Assembly (NCBI GenBank): GCA_016281115.1
Contig: JAEEHZ010000125.1
Span: 1 to 23,468 of the forward strand
Source: Clostridiaceae bacterium
GTDB taxonomy: Bacteria; Bacillota; Clostridia; Oscillospirales; Acutalibacteraceae
DNA length: 23,468 bases
Direction of reading: 5' to 3'
Shown here: piece by piece, positions 14,762 through 22,089 of the stretch
Layout of the letters: each line of letters starts with the position of its first letter
Position numbering within the stretch: the first letter of the stretch is position 1
The notes under the pieces: generated by a model
The model's database searches: none
What the model saw: the letters and a program-made list of their open reading frames with translations, nothing else
Told to the model about the DNA's origin: nothing
Translations under genes and position numbers: made by a program

Positions 14762-15073
14762 ATGGCTTCTTCAAAGGATTATTTGGAATTTATTCTTGAG
14801 CAACTTCGCAAACTTGATGAAATATCTTACCGCGCTATGATGGGCGAGTATATACTCTACTTTAAAGACAAGATTTTCGGCGGGATATACGACAACCGTT
14901 TTCTTGTGAAAAACATTGAGTCTGCGAGAAAGCTTTTGCCAAATGCGTCGCTTGAACTGCCGTATGAAGGCGCAAAAGAAATGCTGCTTGTTGATGACCC
15001 CGAAGACAAAGAGCTTTTAGTGCAGCTTGTCAGCGCAATGTATGATGAGCTTCCGTTGCCGAAGAAAAAATAA
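14762..15073 (+). CDS. TfoX N-terminal domain family protein
   Basis: 103 residues, the size of stand-alone TfoX_N proteins. Recognisable are YRAMMGEYILYFKDKIFGGIYDNRFLVK (positions about 23-50, with the MMGEYILY and FGGIYD parts most telling) and a later ELPYEGAKEML stretch. In Proteobacteria TfoX/Sxy induces competence, but single-domain relatives in Clostridia have no settled function, so a competence role is not claimed. GAGGTG lies 6 nt before the ATG. It may be read from the dockerin promoter through the weak hairpin at 14699; no separate promoter was found. A strong terminator follows. Confidence 0.85.
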   Translation: MASSKDYLEFILEQLRKLDEISYRAMMGEYILYFKDKIFGGIYDNRFLVKNIESARKLLPNASLELPYEGAKEMLLVDDPEDKELLVQLVSAMYDELPLPKKK

Positions 15074-15089
15074 GATTGATTTATTTATT

Positions 15090-15115
15090 GGCTCCCGGTT
15101 TTCGGGAGCCTTTTT
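15090..15115 (+). terminator. Terminator after the TfoX-like gene
   Basis: GGCTCCCG (15090-15097) pairs with CGGGAGCC (15103-15110), followed by five T. A textbook intrinsic terminator. Confidence 0.95.
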
Positions 15116-15156
15116 GCAGCTCGATTTATATGTGTAAGGTAAGTTGTTATTTTTTG

Positions 15157-15240
15157 TAGGGACACTGTTCGTCCGCAACAAGACTTCCCTTTGAGGGGAA
15201 GCTGCCAGCGTAGCTGACTGATGAGGCGGAAAACCGCCGG
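15157..15240. repeat. Palindromic intergenic element, part A
   Basis: Three short hairpins in a row: CTTCCC/GGGAAG (15184-15189 with 15196-15201), CAGC/GCTG (15206-15209 with 15213-15216) and GGCGG/CCGCC (15225-15229 with 15234-15238). It opens with GTAGGGAC, which recurs at 15461. From memory this block resembles dispersed intergenic repeats of Oscillospiraceae genomes; that is unverified. Confidence 0.6.
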
Positions 15241-15260
15241 TTTAGTTTAACCCTCGATTT

Positions 15261-15428
15261 TGCCCTTATGCCGGGCAGGCAACTACTTTGTCACGCGACA
15301 AAGTAGGCAAAACGCGCCAAAGGGGGAAACCCGTCGGCTGTTTCCCCCTTTGGAAACCCCTTTCGCGACCACCCGGGGGGCTTAGCAGCCCCCCACTGGG
15401 TGGACGAGATCCCCCTGCTTCGTTCTCG
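15261..15428. repeat. Palindromic intergenic element, part B (hairpin cluster)
   Basis: Five hairpins follow each other: 15261-15265 with 15273-15277; 15283-15292 with 15297-15306 (10 perfect pairs); 15317-15330 with 15340-15353 (14 perfect pairs); CCACCC plus GGGGGGCT (15369-15382) with AGCCCCCC plus GGGTGG (15387-15403, three-base bulge); and 15405-15409 with 15424-15428. It is more GC rich than its flanks and has no convincing reading frame. The density of perfect stems suggests a mobile palindromic unit or a structured RNA rather than random sequence. Confidence 0.65.
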
Positions 15429-15459
15429 GCAAGCGAATTCTATCATTTTTTTGCTGTGG

Positions 15460-15488
15460 CGTAGGGACGAACATTATTCGCCTCTACG
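15460..15488. repeat. Palindromic intergenic element, part C
   Basis: A 12-bp hairpin with one mismatch and one G-T pair (15460-15471 with 15477-15488, loop CATTA). Its GTAGGGAC start is shared with part A, so the two may be related repeat ends. The sequence between parts B and C shows nothing else. Confidence 0.5.
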
Positions 15489-15501
15489 GCTTGGACTTGA
15501 T

Positions 15502-15531
15502 AAAAATAAACCTCCCTTTACACAAGAGAGG
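15502..15531 (-). terminator. Terminator of the pgm-ktrB-ktrA operon
   Basis: On the minus strand CCTCTCTT (15531-15524) pairs with AAGGGAGG (15518-15511, one G-T), followed by TTTATTTTT (15510-15502). It lies 42 bases beyond the ktrA stop. Confidence 0.85.
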
Positions 15532-15572
15532 CTTTTCTGATTTGCATTACTTTACAAAGAAGAATTCTTTAA

Positions 15573-16223
15573 TTACAGTTTCGATGAAAACTTGAGCAGA
15601 GTGTTTATCTCACCCGACACGATAATATGATCGTGAATTTTAAAAGCATATTCGGGGGAAGTGATCGGATTTGTTTTGCCGTCGCTTTTAACCGCGAGAA
15701 TATTTATGTTATGCTTTTTTCGAACATCTATGCTTGCTATGGTTTTACCTATCCAACTGTCGGGAATCGAAAATTCCGAGATCGAAAAGTTGTTATCTAT
15801 TTGCAGAAAGTCAAACATATTATTTGCGCTCATACGCACGGCGAGCCTGCGTGCGGAGTCTCTTATGGGGTACACTACTTCGTCTGCGCCGTTTCTCAGC
15901 AAAAACTTGCTTTGTATATCGCTTTCGGCTTTGGAAACAACTTTTTTCGCGCCAAGTTCTTTTAAAAGAGATGTTATTTCAAGCGACGCCTGAAAGTTTT
16001 CGCCAATTGTTACAAAGCAAGCGTCAAAGTTATTTATACCAAGTGAACGCAAGACATCTTCGTTTGTGCAGTCGCCGATTTGTGCGTCGGTGGAATTGGC
16101 GGAAAGCATTTGTATCTTTTCTTCGTCAATATCAACTATCATAACGTCGTTGCCAAGCTCGGTAAGCCTGTCGGAAAGTTTGGCACCGTATTTTCCCATT
16201 CCTATAATCAAAAATGATTTCAT
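15573..16223 (-). CDS. ktrA: Potassium uptake regulator KtrA (RCK domain)
   Basis: 216 residues, the usual length for KtrA/KtrC. The N-terminal RCK_N Rossmann domain shows the nucleotide-binding G8-x-G10-x-x-G13 and an acidic residue D31 at the end of the second strand; the RCK_C domain covers about 135-216. KtrA forms an octameric cytoplasmic ring that gates the KtrB channel in response to ATP/ADP or NAD(H), with cyclic di-AMP as an established regulator in Bacillota. GGAGG lies 7 nt before the ATG. It directly follows ktrB (15-base gap). Confidence 0.94.
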   Translation of the reverse strand: MKSFLIIGMGKYGAKLSDRLTELGNDVMIVDIDEEKIQMLSANSTDAQIGDCTNEDVLRSLGINNFDACFVTIGENFQASLEITSLLKELGAKKVVSKAESDIQSKFLLRNGADEVVYPIRDSARRLAVRMSANNMFDFLQIDNNFSISEFSIPDSWIGKTIASIDVRKKHNINILAVKSDGKTNPITSPEYAFKIHDHIIVSGEINTLLKFSSKL

Positions 16224-16238
16224 TGTTATTCCTCCGTT

Positions 16239-17579
16239 TTATCCTATCAAAACCTTGCCTGTGGGGCGTGTTACAAGTGTGGGTTTCGATTTTTCCGCAA
16301 ATAGAATTATCACCGTTAGTCCACCGAGCCTGCCCGCAAACATCAAAAAGCTTATTAACATCTTTGATGCGACACACAGCTGTGATGTTATACCGAGGCT
16401 TAACCCTACGGTGCCTATGGCTGACGCCACTTCAAACAATACCTGCTTAAGATCGAAAGACTCTATGGCACATATTACCATGGTAAATATTAAAACAATA
16501 TTTGTGTATATAACAAAAATAGCGCTTGCGTTGCGTATTGTTTCGCTGTCGATCTTTTTCTTGAATACAACGGTATCTTTGTTTTTTGCCGCGGCGGCAA
16601 AAAGCGCGAGCAACAGTACCGCCAAAGTCGTTACCTTCATTCCGCCTGCGGTAGAACCCGAATTACCGCCGACAACCATTAGTATGACCGTCAGCAGGCT
16701 TCCGCTGTCGGATAATGCGTTCAAATCAAAAGTTGAAAACCCTGCAGTTCGGGGTGTAATCGAACTGAAAAACGACATCAGTATCTTGTTTCCCGTTGTT
16801 TCACCTGCAAAAGCTGAGTTGTATTCAAAAACAAAGAATAACGCAGCAGGCAGGAAAATCAAAATACCCGTAGCGACCAGCACTATTTTTGAATGTAGCT
16901 GATATTTTGAAAAGTGCCATTTGTTCTTTATTATGTCATCCCAAACTATAAATCCCAGTCCGCCTACAACTATGAGCAGCATGATGATAACGTTAACATA
17001 AACATCTGTTCTGTAACGCGAAAGTGACGACGAAGGCAAAAATCTGCCCATAAGGTCAAATCCCGCATTACAAAAAGCAGAAACGGCGTGAAAAACAGAG
17101 TAGTATATGCCTCTTATCAAGCCCATTTCTTTGCAAAATTTGAACGCCAATAAAACTGCGCCGCAAAGCTCCGCAATAAGCGTTCTTATAACTATGCGCT
17201 TTACAAGACCCACTATGCCGCCAACGCCGAATGACGCTGTGGATTCCATAATGAGCTTGCGCTCTCCGAGACCGATATTTCTTCCGATTATTACAGATAT
17301 CATTGTAACAATGCTCATAAATCCGAGACCGCCGATCTGAATGAGCGAAAGTATTACTATCTGTCCGAAAAAAGACCAGTGTGTAAATGTATCATATACG
17401 GCAAGCCCCGTTACGCACGTCGCGGAAGACGCGGTGAACAGGCAATCGACAAACGGTGTTATCTGTCCTGTGCGCGTTGATACCGGCAGCATTAAAAGCA
17501 GGGAGCCGATAAGTATTATACACAAAAACCCCAGAGCGATTATTTTTGAAGCGCCGAGTTTTATTTTATGCTTTTTCAT
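16239..17579 (-). CDS. ktrB: Potassium transporter KtrB (TrkH/Ktr family)
   Basis: 446 residues, normal for KtrB. The protein is polytopic with four membrane-pore-membrane repeats, and the selectivity-filter glycines can be seen: TCVTGL (G58), FCNAGF (G173), PRTAGF (G280) and GTVGLS (G392). The GGNSGSTAGG loop (304-313) is the intramembrane gate of this family. It moves K+ into the cell, usually Na+ dependent, and works with KtrA. AAAGGGAT lies about 7 nt before the ATG. The phosphoglucomutase gene ends 17 bases upstream, so all three genes look like one transcript. Confidence 0.95.
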   Translation of the reverse strand: MKKHKIKLGASKIIALGFLCIILIGSLLLMLPVSTRTGQITPFVDCLFTASSATCVTGLAVYDTFTHWSFFGQIVILSLIQIGGLGFMSIVTMISVIIGRNIGLGERKLIMESTASFGVGGIVGLVKRIVIRTLIAELCGAVLLAFKFCKEMGLIRGIYYSVFHAVSAFCNAGFDLMGRFLPSSSLSRYRTDVYVNVIIMLLIVVGGLGFIVWDDIIKNKWHFSKYQLHSKIVLVATGILIFLPAALFFVFEYNSAFAGETTGNKILMSFFSSITPRTAGFSTFDLNALSDSGSLLTVILMVVGGNSGSTAGGMKVTTLAVLLLALFAAAAKNKDTVVFKKKIDSETIRNASAIFVIYTNIVLIFTMVICAIESFDLKQVLFEVASAIGTVGLSLGITSQLCVASKMLISFLMFAGRLGGLTVIILFAEKSKPTLVTRPTGKVLIG

Positions 17580-17596
17580 ATAGATATCCCTTTGAA

Positions 17597-19324
17597 CTAT
17601 TGTGCGTATTTTTTGATAATATCGTGCCTTATTGCGGCTGCCATAGCATTGAGCATTTCTTTTGCCTCGGCATGGCTTTTCGCGGTCACCGTCATATAAA
17701 ATTTGATTTTAGGCTCAGTTCCCGAAGGCCTAACTATGACCTTGTTTTCTTTTTCAAGCTCAAAGGCGAGCACGTTTGACTGCGGCAAATTAATCTTTTT
17801 CTTTTCGCCGCTTATGATATCTGTTTTCTCGGATAAAAGATAGTCCGAAACGCCGATAACCTCATAGCCTGAAATTGTTTTTGGTGTGTTGTGCCTTAAA
17901 TCGTCCATAAGCCTTTGCATTGTTTTGAGTCCCGACACGCCGTCAAACTCAAAGTTTATGGTGTTGTTTATGCAATAGCCGTATTTTGAATAAATGCCGT
18001 CAATCGCTTCGGACAATGTCTTGTTCATATTTTTATAATACGCCGCAAGCTCGCAGACCAGCATAGACGCAACAACAGCGTCCTTGTCACGAACATATGT
18101 ACCGGACAAAAAGCCGTAGCTTTCTTCAAAGCCGAATACAAATCTGTTTTCTTCTCCTTTTTCTTCGAGAAGCTTTATCTGCTCGCCGATATATTTGAAT
18201 CCCGTAAGCACGTCTATAAGCTCGCAGCCGTATTCATCGGCTATTTTCTGTGTAAGAGGAGTTGACACTATCGTTTTAACGGCTATGGGGTCTTTTGGTA
18301 ATGTGCCGTTTTCCTTTTTGCCCTTGAGAATATAATCGAGAAGCATAACGCCGAGCTCGTTGCCTGTTAATATGCGGTAAGAATTATCACACCTTACGGC
18401 AACACCCAGGCGGTCGCTGTCCGGGTCGGTGGCAAGAAGCAGATCTGCCTTTTCTCTTTCAAGCTGTTCAAGCCCTAATTGCAGAGCTTGCTTAAACTCG
18501 GGGTTCGGGTAACTGCAGGTGGGGAATGTGCCGTCGGGGTTTTCCTGTTCCTTTACAACTGATACATTCTTTACTCCTATTGTGTCAAGCACACGCCTTA
18601 CAAGCTTGTTGCCGGCACCGTTGAGCGGTGTGTAGACCACTTTGAGGTCTGAACTTGCGCAAATGCCGGGGCGAACCTGTCTGCTTAAAACGTTTTGCAC
18701 GTAGCTTTCGTAAACAGAGTTTTCAACTATGTTTATCATACCCTGTTTTTTGGCTTCCTCATAATCGCAAAGCTTAACATCGTTGAAAACGTCAAGCTTT
18801 ATTATCTCGTTATACACCTCGCCCGCGCTTTTGTCTGTCATTTGGCATCCGTCGCTGCCGTATGCCTTGTAGCCGTTGTATTTTGACGGGTTATGGCTTG
18901 CGGTTATCATAATTCCCGCGCTGCATTTCAGATTTCTTACAAGATAAGATAAAACGGGCGTGGGTTCAAGCTCTTTTGTTATGTATACCTTAATATTGTT
19001 TGCGGCGAGGACTCTTGCGGCCTCTCTTGAGAAAAGCTGCGATTTTATACGGGAATCGTAAGCTATGGCAACAGAACCGCCGGTATATCTTCTATTGATA
19101 TAATTTGCAAGCCCCTGGGTGGCTTTTCGCACGGTGTATATGTTCATTCTGTTCGTACCGGCGTATATTATGCCTCTGAGTCCGCCTGTGCCGAATTTAA
19201 GGTCTTGATAAAAACACTCTTTAAGTTCGTTTTCGTCATTTATAATACTGTTAAGCTGCTGTGTGATCTCGGGGTCGTCTGTTGCGTGTTTGAGCCACAG
19301 CTCTGCCTGTGATCTATAATCCAT
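17597..19324 (-). CDS. pgcA: Phosphoglucomutase/phosphomannomutase (PgcA type)
   Basis: 575 residues, as expected for the PgcA branch of the alpha-D-phosphohexomutases (about 580). The start is the ATG at 19324, with AAGG 8 nt upstream; a GTG at 19333 overlaps that site. All four signature loops are intact: the phosphoserine loop TASHNP (141-146, S143), the Mg loop DPDSDR (300-305), the sugar-binding GFEESYG (398-404) and the phosphate-binding RPSGTEPK (532-539). It interconverts glucose 6- and 1-phosphate, feeding UDP-glucose, glycogen and envelope polymer synthesis; mannose phosphates may also be used. First gene of the unit leading into ktrB-ktrA. Confidence 0.95.
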   Translation of the reverse strand: MDYRSQAELWLKHATDDPEITQQLNSIINDENELKECFYQDLKFGTGGLRGIIYAGTNRMNIYTVRKATQGLANYINRRYTGGSVAIAYDSRIKSQLFSREAARVLAANNIKVYITKELEPTPVLSYLVRNLKCSAGIMITASHNPSKYNGYKAYGSDGCQMTDKSAGEVYNEIIKLDVFNDVKLCDYEEAKKQGMINIVENSVYESYVQNVLSRQVRPGICASSDLKVVYTPLNGAGNKLVRRVLDTIGVKNVSVVKEQENPDGTFPTCSYPNPEFKQALQLGLEQLEREKADLLLATDPDSDRLGVAVRCDNSYRILTGNELGVMLLDYILKGKKENGTLPKDPIAVKTIVSTPLTQKIADEYGCELIDVLTGFKYIGEQIKLLEEKGEENRFVFGFEESYGFLSGTYVRDKDAVVASMLVCELAAYYKNMNKTLSEAIDGIYSKYGYCINNTINFEFDGVSGLKTMQRLMDDLRHNTPKTISGYEVIGVSDYLLSEKTDIISGEKKKINLPQSNVLAFELEKENKVIVRPSGTEPKIKFYMTVTAKSHAEAKEMLNAMAAAIRHDIIKKYAQ

Positions 19325-19373
19325 AATAAGCACCTTCTTATAATCAAAAAATTACCAATAATAACTATGCTAT

Positions 19374-19402
19374 ATAATATCACAAAAGGTGCTTTTGTTC
19401 AA
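19374..19402 (-). promoter_or_regulatory. Sigma-A promoter of pgcA-ktrB-ktrA
   Basis: On the minus strand: TTGAAC (19402-19397), 17-base spacer, TATTAT (19379-19374). A 9-bp inverted repeat lies across it: AAGGTGCTT at 19386-19394 (in the spacer) and AAGCACCTT at 19328-19336 (covering the ribosome site of pgcA). It could be an operator pair or coincidence. Confidence 0.65.
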
Positions 19403-19447
19403 CTTTATTTTTCAAAATATGTTTTTTGCGCAATTCAAAATAAAACC

Positions 19448-19476
19448 TTGCATTTTTTTTGCCGATACTTTAAAAT
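19448..19476 (+). promoter_or_regulatory. Possible promoter of the flavoprotein-cmk-plsC-ispH unit
   Basis: TTGCAT (19448-19453), 17 bases, TAAAAT (19471-19476). The -10 has five of six consensus bases and the -35 only three. The start would be about 28 bases before the ATG at 19511. Confidence 0.4.
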
Positions 19477-19510
19477 ATTACGGTGAAGTTAGACTGAAAG
19501 GAAGCTGCGG

Positions 19511-20767
19511 ATGGACAACATTTATGATTTGATAGTTGTGGGCGCCGGCCCCGCAGGTATGATGGCGGCAGGCAAGGCGGCTTCTTTGGGGCTTAAGACC
19601 CTTATTTGCGAGAAAAACTCCAAGCCCGGCAGAAAGCTTGCGATAACGGGCAAGGGCAGATGTAACATAACAAACAATTGTGATATAAAGACGTGTATAG
19701 AAAACGTAACGTCGAACGGCTCGTTTTTATACGGCGCGCTGAATAATTTTTCACCCGAGAATACGATAGATTTCTTTGAGAGCGCGGGCTTACAGCTCAA
19801 GACCGAGCGCGGCAACCGCGTTTTTCCATTGTCGGACAAAGCGGGAGATGTTGTGAACACACTTATAAATTTTGTTGATAACAGCGGAGCTGAAATCAAA
19901 CAAATTAACGTAAAGCAATTAATAATAAAAGACGGCTGTGTTTTCGGAGTTAAAGACGAAAACGGAAATGAAATATACTCCAAAAACGTACTTGTTGCCT
20001 GCGGAGGAAAGTCTTATCCGAGAACAGGCTCAACGGGCGACGGTTACCATTTGGCAAAACAGGCAGGGCACACGATAATTTCTCCCGTGCCGAGCCTTGT
20101 GCCTATAACGAGCAAAGACGATTTTTGCTCTCAGCTTCAGGGTTTGACGCTCAAAAACACTGGGCTTAAAGTAATAAGAAAACGTGATAACAAAATAATT
20201 TATACGGATTTTGGTGAAATGCTTTTCACGCATTTCGGGATATCGGGTCCTATGGTTTTAAGCGCATCTGCGCATATTGATGACCCAAATGATAACAAAT
20301 ATGAAATTTCGCTTGATTTAAAGCCTGCTTTGGACAAAGAGAAGCTTGATGCCAGAATTTTGAGAGATTTAACAAAATATATTAATAAAGATATAGGAAA
20401 TTCGCTTTTTGAGCTTTTGCCGAAAAGCATTATACCGGTTGTTTTGAAAAAGGCTGAAATATCGCCTGATGAAAAATGCAATTCAATAACAAAACAGCAA
20501 CGTATAAAATTAGGCAATGTAATAAAAGATTTTGCAATAAATGTAAGCGGTTTTCGACCCATAGAGGAAGCCATTATCACAAAAGGCGGAGTAAATACCA
20601 AAGAAATAACCCCGAAAACTATGGAGTCAAAGCTTTGCAAAGGGCTTTATTTTGCAGGTGAAGTGATAGACGTTGACGCCTATACAGGGGGATTTAATCT
20701 GCAAATAGCTTTTTCCACGGGCGTGCTTGCCGCCGAAAGTATAGCGGCGGACATATTTTTTGAATAA
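19511..20767 (+). CDS. HI0933/BaiN-family FAD-dependent oxidoreductase
   Basis: 418 residues, full length for the family. The N-terminal FAD site shows G11-A-G13-P-A-G16 and the family stretch KPGRKLAITGKGRCNITN (about 40-57). The C-terminal FAD contact YTGGFNLQIAFSTG is near residue 395. Members are flavoproteins with a Rossmann domain interrupted by a beta-rich insert. The named member BaiN acts in bile-acid reduction, but most homologues have no known substrate, so no bile-acid role is claimed. AAAGGAAG lies 7 nt before the ATG. It leads a tight gene row, with cmk starting 12 bases after its stop. Confidence 0.9.
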   Translation: MDNIYDLIVVGAGPAGMMAAGKAASLGLKTLICEKNSKPGRKLAITGKGRCNITNNCDIKTCIENVTSNGSFLYGALNNFSPENTIDFFESAGLQLKTERGNRVFPLSDKAGDVVNTLINFVDNSGAEIKQINVKQLIIKDGCVFGVKDENGNEIYSKNVLVACGGKSYPRTGSTGDGYHLAKQAGHTIISPVPSLVPITSKDDFCSQLQGLTLKNTGLKVIRKRDNKIIYTDFGEMLFTHFGISGPMVLSASAHIDDPNDNKYEISLDLKPALDKEKLDARILRDLTKYINKDIGNSLFELLPKSIIPVVLKKAEISPDEKCNSITKQQRIKLGNVIKDFAINVSGFRPIEEAIITKGGVNTKEITPKTMESKLCKGLYFAGEVIDVDAYTGGFNLQIAFSTGVLAAESIAADIFFE

Positions 20768-20779
20768 GGTGGTATGATT

Positions 20780-21463
20780 ATGATATCGGTGGCAATAGAC
20801 GGTCCTGCAGGCGCAGGAAAAAGTACGATAGCGCACAAGGCGGCAGAGATGTTGGGGTATATTTATGTTGACACGGGCGCGCTTTACAGAACTGTGGGTA
20901 TTGCGGCGATCAGAAAAAACACGGATTTGAAAAACAAGGCTGAGCTTAAAGAACTTTTGGACAGCATAAACATTGAGCTTAAATTTGAAAACGGCGTTCA
21001 AAAGGTGTTTTTGAACGGAGAAGACGTGTCTGAAAAAATAAGAACTCCCGAATGCGGAATGATGGCGTCTGCCGTTTCTGCAATAAAAGAAGTAAGAGAG
21101 TTTCTGCTTGATACCCAAAGGGGTTTGGCTGCAAAAAACAATGTTATAATGGACGGCAGGGACATCGGAACTGTCATATTGCCGAATGCGCAGGTAAAAA
21201 TATTTTTAACGGCAAGCCCCGAAGTGCGTGCAAAAAGACGGTATGACGAATTCTTGCAAAAGGGCGTTCAGGTGAAATATGAGGATGTTTTGGCGGATAT
21301 CATAGTCCGTGACAAAAATGACAGCGAACGCGAAATTGCACCCTTAAAGCCTGCAGAAGACAGTGTTATTGCAGATACCTCAAACGATACCCTGCGGCAG
21401 GCAATAGACAAGGTTGTGAACATAGTAAAAGAAACGCTTAAAACGAAAAGAGTGATCGTATGA
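20780..21463 (+). CDS. cmk: Cytidylate kinase
   Basis: 227 residues, normal length. The P-loop GPAGAGKST is at 8-16, the CMP-binding region includes DTGALYRT (31-38), the DGRDIGT motif is at 125-131, and the LID arginines fall in VRAKRRYDE (149-157) and RDKNDSER (177-184). It phosphorylates CMP and dCMP with ATP. The ATG at 20780 is chosen over 20774 because AAGGTGG (20766-20772) is 7 nt before it but only 1 nt before the other. The last codons overlap plsC by four bases (ATGA at 21460-21463). Confidence 0.97.
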   Translation: MISVAIDGPAGAGKSTIAHKAAEMLGYIYVDTGALYRTVGIAAIRKNTDLKNKAELKELLDSINIELKFENGVQKVFLNGEDVSEKIRTPECGMMASAVSAIKEVREFLLDTQRGLAAKNNVIMDGRDIGTVILPNAQVKIFLTASPEVRAKRRYDEFLQKGVQVKYEDVLADIIVRDKNDSEREIAPLKPAEDSVIADTSNDTLRQAIDKVVNIVKETLKTKRVIV

Positions 21464-22089
21464 AAAAGGCGCCGTTTTTTTACAGATTTATGAGAGGGCT
21501 TGTAAGGCCTCTTTTAAAGATGCTGTACAGATACCGCATTAAAGGTGCGGATAATCTGCCGTCGGAGGGCAAATGTATATTGTGTCCGAATCATATTCAC
21601 GCGTTTGACCCCGCATTTTTGATAGTATCTCAAAAGCGTCAGATACGCTTTATGGCAAAAGCGGAGTTGTTTGAAAATAAGCTTTTGGCGTTTTTGCTTA
21701 AAAAATTGGGCGCTTTTCCCGTTGTAAGAGGCGCGGGAGACGGAAAAGCACTGGAACAGGCGCAGAAAATATTAAAAAGCGATGAAGTTTTCGGCATCTT
21801 TATAGAAGGCAGCCGCTCAAAAACAGGAGAGCTTTTGCGCCCGCGCGCAGGAGCCGCGCTTATGGCTTATAAAACGGGTGCGCCCGTTGTGCCTTGCTGC
21901 ATTACACCGCAAAAGGGAAAACTGAAATTGTTTTCAAAAACCCTTGTCACTTACGGTAAACCTATTACCGCACAAGAACTGGGATTTGTTGAAGGGGCGC
22001 CGTCTGAGCTGAGAAACGCATCACGTTTAATAATGGAAAAAATTACGGAAATGAGAAGCGGACATTTGGAGGAGCTTAAAAATGGCTAA
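21460..22089 (+). CDS. plsC: 1-acyl-glycerol-3-phosphate acyltransferase (PlsC type)
   Basis: 209 residues, typical for the short Clostridia PlsC proteins. Motif I, the catalytic H-x4-D, is NHIHAFDP (H45, D50). Motif III is FIEGSRS (about 113-119) and a later PVVPCCI resembles motif IV. The enzyme acylates lysophosphatidic acid to phosphatidic acid at the membrane in phospholipid synthesis. It starts within the cmk stop codon and ends eight bases inside the ispH-rpsA gene, so translation of the three is probably coupled. The exact acyl acceptor is inferred from the family. Confidence 0.9.
   Translation: MKKAPFFYRFMRGLVRPLLKMLYRYRIKGADNLPSEGKCILCPNHIHAFDPAFLIVSQKRQIRFMAKAELFENKLLAFLLKKLGAFPVVRGAGDGKALEQAQKILKSDEVFGIFIEGSRSKTGELLRPRAGAALMAYKTGAPVVPCCITPQKGKLKLFSKTLVTYGKPITAQELGFVEGAPSELRNASRLIMEKITEMRSGHLEELKNG

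Noticed and set aside
15261..15428. CRISPR array or tRNA cluster
   Set aside because: The hairpins differ from each other in sequence and spacing, with no regular repeat-spacer period and no cloverleaf or CCA end.
15157..15500. Insertion sequence remnant with a transposase fragment
   Set aside because: No frame in this block resembles a transposase and no terminal repeat pair encloses the whole region.
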